64,000 bases of DNA from Anaerolineales bacterium UBA5797 (GTDB taxonomy: Bacteria > Chloroflexota > Anaerolineae > Anaerolineales > Villigracilaceae), in the NCBI GenBank assembly GCA_002418205.1, contig DIDP01000085.1:708-64707 (forward strand), in the 5' to 3' direction. The position numbers and the translations under genes are program-made. The notes beneath the pieces are model-generated. The model saw nothing but the letters and a program-made list of their open reading frames with translations. It was not told the origin of the DNA and did not search any database. Shown here piece by piece: positions 55,839 to 64,000 of this stretch; the stretch's first letter is position 1; each line of letters opens with the position of its first letter.

Positions 55839-57107
55839 ATGCCAATCGAATTTGAAACCCCCAAACCAATCGCACAAACGCAATTCGTGCTGAAAACCGT
55901 TGCCGAGGAGATGATGCGCTCGAAGTCGCGTTACTTCGACGAGCATGAACATGAGATTCCCTGGGATTACATCGAGTTCATGCACACCGCCATGAAGGCC
56001 ATGGGAGTCGGGTCGCTGGCGCCGAAGGAAAAGGGGAACGGTCACGATGGTGATGAGAAGAAGGAGAAACGCCCGCCAATTGCGTACCAGGTGCTGGCGT
56101 CACAGATCGAGGCGCTTGCCTGGGGCGATGTTGGCTTTTACCTCGTCACACCGGGCGGCGGCTTGGGCGCGGCGGCGGTGCAGGCGGCGGGGACTCCAGA
56201 GCAGCGGGCAAAGTTCCTGGCGCGCTTCGCTGAGGAAAAACCGACCTTCGCCGCCATGTGCATGACGGAAGCGGGTGCGGGGTCGGATACCGCCTCCATC
56301 CGCACGCGGGCAATCCTGGATGAAAAGACCAACGAATGGGTGCTCAACGGCGAGAAGATCTTCGTCACGGGTGGAGACAAGTCCTTCACGGAATATGAAA
56401 AGCTGGGCAAAGGTTTCATCGTGGTGTGGGCTAGCATCGACCCCTCCGCAGGACGGGCGGGGATGCGCGCCTTTGTCATCGAGGCAGGGACGCCCGGTGT
56501 GAGGGTCACAAAGCTGGAGCATAAACTCGGCATCCGCGTGAGTGATACCGCTTCGATCTCGCTGGTGGATGCGCGCGTTCCGTTCGACCACATCCTCGGC
56601 AGCCCGACCGTTGAGAAGACGACAACAGGCTTCAAGGGCGCGATGGCGACGTTCGACGCGACGAGGCCCCTCGTGGCGGCATCAGGCCTGGGCGTGGCGC
56701 GAGCCGCTCTCGAATTCCTGAAGGAAAAACTCACGGAGCATGGAGTCCAGGTTCGTTATGGTCTGCCGCGTCAGAAATTGACCAACATCGAACGGGAAGT
56801 GATCGACATGGAGATCATGCTGAAGTCCGCCTGGTTGATGGTGATCAAGGCGGTCTGGATGGCGGACAACCGAAAACCGAACGCACTCGAGTCGTCGATG
56901 AGCAAGGTCAAGGCGGGGGATGTGGGCACGAAGATCACACAGAAGGTGGTGGAGATCCTCGGTCCGCTTGGCTACAGCCGCGAATTCCTCGCCGAGAAGT
57001 GGTTCCGCGATGCGAAGATCACGGACATCTACGAAGGCACGGGACAGATCAACCGGCTGGTCGTCGCGCGACAGATTTTGGATTACAGCGGGAAGGATTT
57101 GAGGTAA
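55839..57107 (+). CDS. Acyl-CoA dehydrogenase (catalytic)
   Basis: 422 residues: the FAD enzyme of the first beta-oxidation step. Canonical motifs are FAAMCMTEAGAGSDTASIRT, FVTGGDKSFTEYE, VSDTASISLVDARVPFDHIL, GPLGYSREFLAEKWFRDAKI and the catalytic base E399 in DIYEGTGQINRL. It pairs with the degenerate paralogue just upstream, nine bases away, suggesting a heteromeric enzyme. GAGGAAGAG precedes the ATG. It is followed by a short palindromic repeat and the FadB-like gene. Confidence 0.93.
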   Translation: MPIEFETPKPIAQTQFVLKTVAEEMMRSKSRYFDEHEHEIPWDYIEFMHTAMKAMGVGSLAPKEKGNGHDGDEKKEKRPPIAYQVLASQIEALAWGDVGFYLVTPGGGLGAAAVQAAGTPEQRAKFLARFAEEKPTFAAMCMTEAGAGSDTASIRTRAILDEKTNEWVLNGEKIFVTGGDKSFTEYEKLGKGFIVVWASIDPSAGRAGMRAFVIEAGTPGVRVTKLEHKLGIRVSDTASISLVDARVPFDHILGSPTVEKTTTGFKGAMATFDATRPLVAASGLGVARAALEFLKEKLTEHGVQVRYGLPRQKLTNIEREVIDMEIMLKSAWLMVIKAVWMADNRKPNALESSMSKVKAGDVGTKITQKVVEILGPLGYSREFLAEKWFRDAKITDIYEGTGQINRLVVARQILDYSGKDLR

Positions 57108-57112
57108 CAACA

Positions 57113-57159
57113 CGTAGGGTCGGCAGGACGCCGCCCCTGGGCGGGGAGACCCCGCTACG
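57113..57159. repeat. GTAGGG-type palindromic repeat ahead of the fadB-like gene
   Basis: CGTAGGG at the left and CCCGCTACG at the right frame a GC-rich interior (GCCGCCCCTGGGCGGGGAGA) that folds on itself. It is similar in style to the palindrome at 1722-1749. It ends next to the ribosome site of the downstream gene. Confidence 0.65.
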
Positions 57160-57171
57160 GAGGAAAAAATT

Positions 57172-59556
57172 ATGAAATATCAAATTCACAAAGCAGTGGT
57201 GATCGGGGCGGGGACAATGGGTGCCTCGATTGCGGCGCATCTTGCCAATGTGGGCGTGCCTGTGACATTGCTCGATATCGTCCCGAAGGATGCACCGGCG
57301 GACGACAAGGGCGCGCGCAACAGGATCGTCAACGCGGGGTGGGAAGCCTGTTTGAAAGCCAAACCCGCCAATTTGATGTCCGCGGATCTGAAGTCGTTCG
57401 TCACTCTGGGCAACCTGGAGGATGATTTCGATGTCATCGCCGAAGCAGACTGGATCTGTGAAGCCATCATCGAGAATCTCGAGATCAAGCAGGATCTGAT
57501 GGCGCGCATTGACGAGGTCCGCAAGCCGAACGCGATCGTTTCGACAAACACATCGGGAATTCCCGTGACATCCATCGCGGAGGGACGCTCGAAGGAATTC
57601 AAGAAGCATTTCCTCGGGACGCACTTTTTCAACCCGCCGCGTTATCTGAAGTTGCTGGAGGTCATCCCGACAAAGGACACGGCGAAGGAAGTGACCGAGT
57701 TCATTAGTCACTTTGGCGAGTATCGGCTGGGGAAGGGAATCGTGCTGTGCAAAGATACGCCCAACTTCATCGGCAACCGCGTCGCGTTCGGCACGGGCGC
57801 ATTCGCGATGGATTTCATCCTCAAGAACGATTACAGCGTGGATGAGGTGGATGCGGTCACCGGTCCGCTGATGGGACGACCGAAGACTGCCACCTTCCGT
57901 CTGATGGATCTGGTCGGGCTGGATGTGTGGGACCATGTGGGGCGGAACCTGGCGCCGTTGATCCCGCACGATAAACTGGGGCAGGAATATCTCAAAGCCG
58001 AGGCGCCCGCCAAATTGATGTCAACACTTTTGGAGCGCAAGTGGCTGGGCAACAAGACCAAGGTCGGTTTCTACAAGGAAGTCCGCGACGCGGAGGGCAA
58101 AAAGGAGTTCTGGTCACTCGACCTGAAGACCCTGGAACATACCCCAGCTACCAAGCCGCGCTTCGATTCGGTCAAGGCGGCGAAGGATGTCGAGGAATTG
58201 GGAGACAGGCTCAAGGTCCTGCTTGAAGCGGATGACAAGGCGGCGGAACTTGTCAAAGCGTTGACGTATCAGGGCTTCCAGTACGCGTCGTCCATCATCC
58301 CTGAAGTGGCGGATACCGTGAAACCGATCGACGACGCGGTCCGTTGGGGATTCATGCATGAAGCGGGTCCGTTCGAGACCTGGGATATGCTTGGCGTCAA
58401 AGAGACGGTCAAAAAGATGAAAGCCGCGGGATACGCGCCGGCCAAGTGGGTGGACGCCATGCTCAAGGCGGGCGTCGAGTCGTTCTATCAGTACAAGAAC
58501 GGTGAGAAGGTTGCTGTGTACGACGCGGTCAAAGGGAAGCATGTGAAGATCAAGCGCCCTGAGGACATGGTCGTTTTAAAAAGGCACAAGGTCGTGTCAC
58601 AGAACGCGGGGGCAACCCTGTGGGACATCGGCGATGGTGTTGCCTGCCTCGAGTTCCATACCAAGATGAACGCCCTCGATGAGGACATCATGAACATGAC
58701 GGTCGAGACGTTCGACCGGCTCGATACCGATTTCGATGGACTCGTGATCGGCAACGAAGCGGAGAATTTCAGCGCAGGCGCGAACCTCTTCATGATGGTG
58801 GTCGGCGCGCAGCAGGGCATGTGGGACATGCTCGATGCCGCCGTGCGAAAATTGCAGGATATGAACATGCGCATGCGCTATTCGCCAAAACCGATCGTGG
58901 TCGCGCCTGCCGGGCTTGCGCTTGGCGGCGGTTGTGAGATCACGATGCATGCGCCGCGCATCGTTGCCGCGGCGGAGACCTATATCGGTCTCGTCGAGCT
59001 CGGCGCGGGGGTCATCCCGGCGGGCGGCGGTACAAAGGAATATTTACGCCGTATCGTCAATCCCATGATGCGAGTCGATAATGTCGAGGTCCTTCCCGCT
59101 TTGCAGCGCGCCTTCCTGCAGATCGGTCAGGCGAAGGTCGCCACCAGCGCCGAGGAAGCGCGCGGCATGAACATCCTTGGTCCCGCGGATCGTATCGTGT
59201 TCAATCGCGACCACCTGCTCAGCGAAGCGAAAAAAGAGGTCCTGCACATGGTCGCGGCGGGATATAAACCGCCTGCGCCCGAACCAATTTTTGCCGCGGG
59301 TCGCGACGCGCTTGCCGCCCTTCGCATTGGTGCGTGGTCGTTCAAGGAAGGCAACTACATCACGCAATACGATCATCACATTGCATCCAGGCTTGCCTAC
59401 GTTATGTGCGGCGGCGAACTCACGCGTCCGCAATGGGTGAGCGAACAATACATCCTCGATCTTGAACGTGAAGCCATCCTCTCGTTGTTTGGCGAGGAGA
59501 AAACCCAGGCGCGGATGTGGAACATTTTGCAGACGGGTAAACCGCTTAGGAACTAG
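57172..59556 (+). CDS. fadB: 3-hydroxyacyl-CoA dehydrogenase / enoyl-CoA hydratase fusion
   Basis: A 794-residue bifunctional enzyme of steps two and three of beta-oxidation, with the dehydrogenase domain first as in FadN-type proteins. The NAD Rossmann motif is AVVIGAGTMGASIAAHLANV; HAD signatures are GTHFFNPPRYLKLLEVIPTK and VLCKDTPNFIGNRVAFG. The C-terminal crotonase part has NFSAGANLFMMV and ALGGGCEITMHAPRIVAAAE, with the Glu-type site in YIGLVELGAGVIPAGGG. GGAGG precedes the ATG. It is followed by the thiolase gene. Confidence 0.95.
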   Translation: MKYQIHKAVVIGAGTMGASIAAHLANVGVPVTLLDIVPKDAPADDKGARNRIVNAGWEACLKAKPANLMSADLKSFVTLGNLEDDFDVIAEADWICEAIIENLEIKQDLMARIDEVRKPNAIVSTNTSGIPVTSIAEGRSKEFKKHFLGTHFFNPPRYLKLLEVIPTKDTAKEVTEFISHFGEYRLGKGIVLCKDTPNFIGNRVAFGTGAFAMDFILKNDYSVDEVDAVTGPLMGRPKTATFRLMDLVGLDVWDHVGRNLAPLIPHDKLGQEYLKAEAPAKLMSTLLERKWLGNKTKVGFYKEVRDAEGKKEFWSLDLKTLEHTPATKPRFDSVKAAKDVEELGDRLKVLLEADDKAAELVKALTYQGFQYASSIIPEVADTVKPIDDAVRWGFMHEAGPFETWDMLGVKETVKKMKAAGYAPAKWVDAMLKAGVESFYQYKNGEKVAVYDAVKGKHVKIKRPEDMVVLKRHKVVSQNAGATLWDIGDGVACLEFHTKMNALDEDIMNMTVETFDRLDTDFDGLVIGNEAENFSAGANLFMMVVGAQQGMWDMLDAAVRKLQDMNMRMRYSPKPIVVAPAGLALGGGCEITMHAPRIVAAAETYIGLVELGAGVIPAGGGTKEYLRRIVNPMMRVDNVEVLPALQRAFLQIGQAKVATSAEEARGMNILGPADRIVFNRDHLLSEAKKEVLHMVAAGYKPPAPEPIFAAGRDALAALRIGAWSFKEGNYITQYDHHIASRLAYVMCGGELTRPQWVSEQYILDLEREAILSLFGEEKTQARMWNILQTGKPLRN

Positions 59557-59615
59557 GAAGTGAATGTGGAAGGCGACGATTGGTTCTGCCTTCCACATTT
59601 CCAAAGGAGATGACC

Positions 59616-60800
59616 ATGAAAGATGCTGTAATCGTAAGCGCTGTACGTACTCCCGTGGGCAAAGCCAAACGTGGAGGACTTGCAACGGTTCGTCCTGACG
59701 AAATGTCTGCCACCGTTATGCAGGAACTGCTCAAGCGGACGCCGAATCTCGACCCCGCCGAAATCGACGATGTCGTTTTGGGGTGTGCATTTCCCGAAGG
59801 CGAGCAGGGCATGAACATCGCGCGCATGGTTGCATTACGCGCTGGTCTGCCTGATTCGATCCCGGCTGAGACCATCAACCGTTATTGTTCATCGGGCGTA
59901 CAATCCATTGCGCATGTCGCGTACGCAATCCGAAGTGGGCAGATGGAGGTTGCCATCGCGGGCGGGGTTGAGTCCATGTCCATGGTACCGATGATGGGGT
60001 ACAAGTTCTCAGCCAACCCGTTCTTCGCGCAGGAACTTCCGCACTATTACACCAATATGGGTCTCACCGCAGAGAACCTGGCGATCAGGCAAGGGATCAG
60101 CCGCGAGGACCAGGATGAGTTTTCCTTGAAGAGCAACCAGAAAGCCGCACAGGCTGTGAACTCCGGGTTGTTCGACCCCGAGCTCGTGCCGATCGATGTG
60201 GAAGTGGTCGAGTTCAACGGACACGAGAAACCGGTCAAGAAGAATTTCACCGTGAAACGCGACGAGGGTCCGCGCGCCGACACGAACATGGAAGCACTGT
60301 CCAAACTCAGACCCGCCTTCAAGGAGGGCGGCACGGTGACCGCGGGCAACTCGTCACAAATGTCCGATGGCGCGGCGGCCGTGGTGGTGATGTCGGCAGA
60401 TCGCGCCGCGCAACTTGGGCTCACTCCACTGGCGCGCTTCATTTCGTTCGCGGTTGGAGGCGTCCCGCCTGAGATCATGGGCATCGGGCCTGTGATCGCG
60501 ATCCCGAAGGCTTTAAAACTGGCTGGCCTCACCCTGAACGATATTGACCTGATAGAATTGAACGAAGCCTTTGCCGCGCAGTCGCTGGCGGTCATCCGCA
60601 CGCTGGAACTCAACGAAGAGATCCTCAATGTCAACGGTGGCGCGATTGCCCTCGGTCATCCGCTGGGATGCACCGGCGCAAAACTGACCACCCAGCTCAT
60701 CTACGAAATGGGTCGCCGCAAATCGAAGTATGGCATGGTCACCATGTGCATCGGCGGCGGCATGGGCGCCGCGGCGATCTTCGAGAATTTACAAAATTAA
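59616..60800 (+). CDS. fadA: Acetyl-CoA acyltransferase (thiolase)
   Basis: 394 residues: the last step of beta-oxidation, releasing acetyl-CoA. The nucleophile is C91 in NRYCSSGVQSI. The His and second Cys are in GGAIALGHPLGCTGAKLTTQ and the acidic C-terminal motif in YGMVTMCIGGGMGAAAIFE; NEAFAAQSLAVIRTLE is also present. AAAGGAG precedes the ATG at 59616; an upstream in-frame ATG at 59580 lies in the previous intergenic DNA and is not used. The stop codon is followed one base later by the dispersed palindromic repeat. Confidence 0.95.
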   Translation: MKDAVIVSAVRTPVGKAKRGGLATVRPDEMSATVMQELLKRTPNLDPAEIDDVVLGCAFPEGEQGMNIARMVALRAGLPDSIPAETINRYCSSGVQSIAHVAYAIRSGQMEVAIAGGVESMSMVPMMGYKFSANPFFAQELPHYYTNMGLTAENLAIRQGISREDQDEFSLKSNQKAAQAVNSGLFDPELVPIDVEVVEFNGHEKPVKKNFTVKRDEGPRADTNMEALSKLRPAFKEGGTVTAGNSSQMSDGAAAVVVMSADRAAQLGLTPLARFISFAVGGVPPEIMGIGPVIAIPKALKLAGLTLNDIDLIELNEAFAAQSLAVIRTLELNEEILNVNGGAIALGHPLGCTGAKLTTQLIYEMGRRKSKYGMVTMCIGGGMGAAAIFENLQN

Positions 60801-60801
60801 A

Positions 60802-60886
60802 TGTCATTGCGAGGAGGCGCCGCCTAACGAAGCAATCCCCTTCACCATAATGGAGATTGCTTCGGGCTTTTGCCCTCGCAATGACA
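60802..60886. repeat. 85-bp palindromic TGTCATTGCGAGG element
   Basis: The ends TGTCATTGCGAGG and CCTCGCAATGACA are exact inverted repeats, and internal GAAGCAATCCCC pairs with GGAGATTGCTTCG. It begins one base after the thiolase stop. It is the same family as the in-gene copy at 48646-48735. It would form a long hairpin in the operon transcript. Confidence 0.92.
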
Positions 60887-60910
60887 TAAATAAACAAGGA
60901 GACCAAGATT

Positions 60911-61240
60911 ATGCCACTCACAGTATCACAACTCATGGAAAAAATGCCCGGCGCGTTCCTCCCAGAAAAGGCACAGGGCGTGAATGCCACCATCCATTTC
61001 AAGTTCACCGGCGCCGAAGCCGGCGATTGGAACGCAAAGATCGCGGACGGCAAAGTCGCTGTGGCGCAGGGCGAGCCCGCCGAAAAAGCGACCATGACCC
61101 TGACTGCCGATTCTGCGGATTATGTCAGGATCTTCACCGGCGAACTGGATGGAATGCAGGCTTTCATGCAGGGCAAGATCAAACTTGGCGGCGATCTGAA
61201 CCTGGCGATGAAGTTGATGCAGATGTTCAAGATCAAATAA
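60911..61240 (+). CDS. SCP2 sterol-carrier-like domain protein
   Basis: A 109-residue lipid-binding protein of the SCP2 fold: NATIHFKFTGAEAGDWNAKI, ATMTLTADSADYVRIFTGEL and GKIKLGGDLNLAMKLMQMFK are the hallmark blocks. It may hold fatty acyl-CoA for the upstream enzymes; this fits the operon but is not proven. It is the last gene of the TetR-controlled unit and is followed by a strong terminator. Confidence 0.92.
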   Translation: MPLTVSQLMEKMPGAFLPEKAQGVNATIHFKFTGAEAGDWNAKIADGKVAVAQGEPAEKATMTLTADSADYVRIFTGELDGMQAFMQGKIKLGGDLNLAMKLMQMFKIK

Positions 61241-61254
61241 GCCGGATGAAAACC

Positions 61255-61288
61255 AAAAGACGCCTTCGCAAATGGAGGCGTCTTTTTT
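61255..61288. terminator. Bidirectional intrinsic terminator
   Basis: AAAAGACGCCT (61255-61265) and AGGCGTCTTTT (61276-61286) pair perfectly, with T- and A-runs. It ends the beta-oxidation operon and the convergent membrane gene. Confidence 0.93.
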
Positions 61289-61301
61289 GATTCAGGTTGC
61301 G

Positions 61302-61721
61302 TTACATAAAGAGAGAAATAACCGAACCGATGGCGTACGTGATCAGGCATACGGAGATGGCAGCGAAGACCGTTGTAAGGATTCCCGCGACCTTCGACCT
61401 CATCCAGCCTGCAAGACCGATGCCACCCACGAAGACATAGATCGCCGCCAGCAATATCAGGAAAGCGCCCACGTTGAGATTGTCGAGTTCGGTGGGGACG
61501 CGGTCCAGTTCGGCGGTGGCGGAGAACGATAACACCGCCACGATGAGCGAATACAGGAACATCACCGACGCGCCGGAAAAGACCACGATCCCCGCGGTCG
61601 CCAGCCTGCCGCGGTCGGAAGTTGTCAGCAATTGGACCACCGCCGCGAGCGAAAAACCCGCCATGATCCCTGCCAGGCTAGCCAGCGCGCCTGCCTCTGC
61701 CAGATAATTTTCAACGGTCAT
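61302..61721 (-). CDS. Four-helix membrane protein
   Basis: 139 residues with four hydrophobic helices (ASLAGIMAGFSLAAVVQLLT, GIVVFSGASVMFLYSLIVAV, VGAFLILLAAIYVFVGGIGL, VAGILTTVFAAISVCLITYA). It has a short N-terminus (MTVENYLAEAGAL) and no recognised family. It starts 11 bases after the arylamine N-acetyltransferase stop on the same strand, so they may be co-transcribed. Function is unknown. Confidence 0.7.
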   Translation of the reverse strand: MTVENYLAEAGALASLAGIMAGFSLAAVVQLLTTSDRGRLATAGIVVFSGASVMFLYSLIVAVLSFSATAELDRVPTELDNLNVGAFLILLAAIYVFVGGIGLAGWMRSKVAGILTTVFAAISVCLITYAIGSVISLFM

Positions 61722-61732
61722 AAAAGCTCCTT

Positions 61733-62494
61733 TTATAAAGTAATCCCAAAATGTTCTTTCAGCAATGCCCGATATTCATCCTGTGAATCCAGCAATCGTT
61801 CGGTACGTTGACCGTTTCTGGTCACGATCAATCTTCCGTCCTCGAGTGAGACGCGCCCATCCGGTGTCGCCCGGCTGATGATACTGCCGCGCGTGAAGGA
61901 GGATCTGGGCGAGGTCTGGTGATACAGGCAGGCGGATTCATATTCATCCGGGAAGCGATGCGGCTCGAGGTCGAAGAAATATTGGCGTTCCCACGTCCCA
62001 TCATAATTTTTTTGCCAGACGATGAATCCATCCGCGGTTTGTTCGAGCCGGTACGCGCGCAATCCCTGCGTTTGTTCATCCTTTGTATCGAAACTTAATG
62101 GCTCGATGAATGAATCTCCGAAACCGACATCCGCCAGCCAGCGCCCGGGTCCCCCCGGAACCTGCACCAGCAGCGCGAGATGGTCGAAATCGATGCCCAG
62201 GTTTCCATCGCGGTTAAAGACGCGGGCGTTGAGATGGGTCACTTGGTAGCCGATCTGTTTCAACAGCCACGCAAAGAGACCATTCAACTCGTAACAGAAT
62301 CCGCCGCGTCGCTGGTCGATGAGCTTGTCCCAGATGGATTTTTCATCGATCCGGATCGGACGTTTCAAGCCAATATCCAGGTTCTCGAATGGGACAGTCT
62401 GCATGTGGGCGCGTTGTAACCCGTTCAGGGTGTCAACGTCTGGATTTATGGGTTGGGTGTAGCCGATGCGGTCGAAATATTCGGTCAGATTCAT
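61733..62494 (-). CDS. nat: Arylamine N-acetyltransferase
   Basis: A 253-residue acetyl-CoA-dependent N-acetyltransferase of arylamines and hydrazines. The catalytic triad Cys is C67 in RRGGFCYELNGLFAWLL, the His is in LGIDFDHLALLVQVPG and the Asp in WLADVGFGDSFIEPL. N-terminal TVPFENLDIGLKRPI is typical. Length is normal. A TATAAT box (62503-62508) with TTGATT 16 bases upstream lies only eight bases before the ATG, so the transcript is nearly leaderless. Confidence 0.95.
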   Translation of the reverse strand: MNLTEYFDRIGYTQPINPDVDTLNGLQRAHMQTVPFENLDIGLKRPIRIDEKSIWDKLIDQRRGGFCYELNGLFAWLLKQIGYQVTHLNARVFNRDGNLGIDFDHLALLVQVPGGPGRWLADVGFGDSFIEPLSFDTKDEQTQGLRAYRLEQTADGFIVWQKNYDGTWERQYFFDLEPHRFPDEYESACLYHQTSPRSSFTRGSIISRATPDGRVSLEDGRLIVTRNGQRTERLLDSQDEYRALLKEHFGITL

Positions 62495-62502
62495 TGGGCG
62501 TG

Positions 62503-62530
62503 ATTATAACCGTCGAACTGTACGAATCAA
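62503..62530 (-). promoter_or_regulatory. Promoter of the N-acetyltransferase gene
   Basis: On the minus strand TTGATT (62525-62530), a 16-base spacer and TATAAT (62503-62508), then eight bases to the ATG. There is no room for a ribosome site, so translation starts at or near the 5' end. Confidence 0.7.
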
Positions 62531-62581
62531 GACGGGAGAGTAAAATGGAAATATGGCAAGTGTCTCGAAATGGAGTCTTAC

Positions 62582-63898
62582 ATGTTTAAACGACCTGCTG
62601 ACATAAATTCAATCCGGAGACAATTCGGAAACGCAAAGGCGCTGTTGACAAGGGTGGTTGGAAACGTCCCGAATACAGGAGACCCCAGAATCTCCTCAGG
62701 CATTCAGGATGTTTCAAAGGTTGTGCAAATGCTCGATGATCTCGAACGGACGGTCGATGAATACATGATCGTCAAGCAGAACCGGCTTGAAGCGTTGACA
62801 AGGATCGGCAGCATGATCAACTCATCCCTGGGGAGGGAGCGGGTGCTGGAACAGGTCATGAGCGCTTTGATCGATCTGACGCATGCCGAGCGCGGCTTCC
62901 TGATGTCCCGCGAATCCAACGGAGAGCTGAAATTTGAGATCGCGCGCGGGATGTCCAATGCCAGATTGGGGGAGGATGAGTTCAAGGTCAGCATGACGAT
63001 CGCGCGCCGGGTGGCGGAAAGCGGTGAGCCGATCCTCACGACCAATGCCCAGGATGACCCGCGTTTCGAAAATCAATTCAGCGTTGCCGCGTTCAAACTT
63101 CGCTCGATCCTGTGCGTGCCGTTGAAGGTCAAGGGCGAGTTGATCGGTGTCATCTATGTCGATAACAAGGCACACGTTGGAATGTTCGGCGAGGAGGACA
63201 GGGAGTTGATCAAAGCCTTCGCGGATCAGGCTGCGGTGGCGATCGACAATGCGCGCCTGTTCGATGAGTTGCTGGCAGCCAATACCGAGCTTGAGAACAC
63301 GAACTTTAAACTGGAGGCGGCGAACCTGGAACTGAAGATCGCCTACGACGCCACATTGAACGGCTGGGTGCGCGCATTGGATCTGCGCGATAAGGAGACG
63401 GAGGGACACACTCAGCGCGTCACCATTTTGACGGAACGCCTCGCCCGGATGCTGGGCGTGGTCGGCGACGATCTGCTTGACATGACCCGCGGGGCTTTGC
63501 TACATGACATCGGCAAGATGGCGATCTCCGATCTGATCCTGAGGAAGGAGGGCCCGTTGACGGAGGCGGAGCGCGAGGAAATGAAGAAGCATCCCGTGTA
63601 TGCCTACGAGATGCTCAGTCCGATCGAATTCCTGCGCGGCGCGATCGACATCCCGTACTGTCACCATGAGAAGTGGGATGGGACCGGTTATCCGCGCGGC
63701 TTGAAGGGCGAGCAGATCCCCTTTGCGGCGCGCATCTTCCCGGTGGTGGATGTGTGGGACGCGTTGACTTCAGACCGTCCGTACCGCAAGAGCATGCCTC
63801 CCGATGAGGTGCGGGAGATCATTAAAGCCGACGCGGGCACGCATTTCGACCCCAAAATCGTGGAGGTGTTTTTGCAGATGGAGGATCTGTCAGTCTGA
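62582..63898 (+). CDS. GAF and HD-GYP domain protein
   Basis: 438 residues. An N-terminal helical part is followed by a GAF domain (about 80-230; LTHAERGFLMSRESNGELKF, ILCVPLKVKGELIGVIYVDN), a short coiled coil (NTELENTNFKLEAANLELKI) and an HD-GYP domain (about 250-435). The HD-GYP domain has ALLHDIGKMAISD, HHEKWDGTGYPRGL and DVWDALTSDRPYRKSMPPDE. It is predicted to hydrolyse cyclic di-GMP in response to a GAF-bound ligand. GGAG lies seven bases before ATG 62582. It is closely related to the HD-GYP part of the protein at 23210-25084. Confidence 0.92.
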   Translation: MFKRPADINSIRRQFGNAKALLTRVVGNVPNTGDPRISSGIQDVSKVVQMLDDLERTVDEYMIVKQNRLEALTRIGSMINSSLGRERVLEQVMSALIDLTHAERGFLMSRESNGELKFEIARGMSNARLGEDEFKVSMTIARRVAESGEPILTTNAQDDPRFENQFSVAAFKLRSILCVPLKVKGELIGVIYVDNKAHVGMFGEEDRELIKAFADQAAVAIDNARLFDELLAANTELENTNFKLEAANLELKIAYDATLNGWVRALDLRDKETEGHTQRVTILTERLARMLGVVGDDLLDMTRGALLHDIGKMAISDLILRKEGPLTEAEREEMKKHPVYAYEMLSPIEFLRGAIDIPYCHHEKWDGTGYPRGLKGEQIPFAARIFPVVDVWDALTSDRPYRKSMPPDEVREIIKADAGTHFDPKIVEVFLQMEDLSV

Positions 63899-64000
63899 CG
63901 CAGGCGGCTTCAGTGAATCAATGTCATAGCCGTAGTTCTGGAGATATTCCAAAATCCGCGCATGGATATCCTCATCCGGGGGGAGAGCGCCTTCATCGCA
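63890..64000 (-). CDS. 3' end of an unidentified gene, cut by the window edge
   Basis: The last 36 residues of a frame entering from the right edge (ALPPDEDIHARILEYLQNYG, YDIDSLKPPASD) and ending at 63890. It overlaps the HD-GYP gene stop by nine bases. The acidic/amphipathic composition and steady frame suggest a real gene; the family cannot be recognised from this tail. Confidence 0.5.
   Translation of the reverse strand, partial: CDEGALPPDEDIHARILEYLQNYGYDIDSLKPPASD

Noticed and set aside
54738..56045. 435-codon minus-strand frame
   Set aside because: Antisense to the two acyl-CoA dehydrogenase genes; no recognisable protein features.
1..64000. tRNA, rRNA or phage/IS genes
   Set aside because: None was recognised; no convincing TPsiC arms with a full cloverleaf, and no transposase or integrase motifs among the credible proteins.

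Overview
The window looks like a chromosomal segment of an Anaerolineae-type Chloroflexota bacterium. This placement is inferred from gene content and style: moderately high GC, many DinB, DUF72, DUF402, YtxH and HD-GYP genes, a HAD-first FadB fusion, and numerous short palindromic intergenic repeats. No rRNA or tRNA was found, so the taxonomic call is only moderately secure. No prophage, transposase or CRISPR array was seen.

Layout. 1-7.7 kb (minus strand): the rpsO-pnp pair, then a tight directon of a metallo-beta-lactamase/double-rhodanese protein, a DUF2785 protein, a tandem nucleotide-cyclase protein, two ABC-2 permeases and a DinB protein. 7.7-11.3 kb: a Kef-type antiporter converging on mgtE, whose leader carries an intrinsic terminator. 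11.3-31 kb: housekeeping and accessory genes. These include a membrane-bound LuxR regulator, deoC with a double aldehyde dehydrogenase, a RelBE-type toxin-antitoxin pair, a secreted Asp-box protein, RidA, and a histidine kinase/response regulator/HD-GYP operon. 31-34 kb: uvrB behind a GAAC-N4-GTTC LexA-type box, and a PadR/DUF2812 pair with an operator inside its promoter.

36-44 kb is the most distinctive block. It is a minus-strand metal gene train: two-domain multicopper oxidase, ZIP permease, membrane protein, DtxR regulator, small membrane protein, isoprenylcysteine methyltransferase-like protein, membrane-anchored DtxR-FeoA-FeoA protein, FeoB GTPase and a separate FeoB permease. A consensus promoter ahead of the oxidase is overlapped by a perfect 24-bp palindrome of DtxR type. 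The reading is one metal-regulated unit combining oxidation and import of iron or another divalent metal.

44-53 kb: an ATP-grasp protein, an ankyrin gene broken by a single-base frameshift, an alpha/beta hydrolase, and a fused MFS/spermidine-synthase gene that carries a 90-bp dispersed palindromic repeat in frame within its coding sequence. Small stress or envelope genes follow.

53-61 kb (plus strand): a fatty-acid beta-oxidation operon. It encodes an autoregulated TetR repressor with an ACCGA-CCGT-TCGGT operator, an MBL-fold hydrolase, two dissimilar acyl-CoA dehydrogenases that may form a heteromer, a HAD/enoyl-CoA hydratase fusion, a thiolase and an SCP2 protein. 61-64 kb: a membrane protein, arylamine N-acetyltransferase, a GAF-HD-GYP protein and the 3' end of one more minus-strand gene.

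Regulation visible in sequence includes several promoters whose -10 box lies only 6-8 bases before the start codon (leaderless candidates), a bidirectional -10 palindrome, and clear intrinsic terminators between convergent genes.
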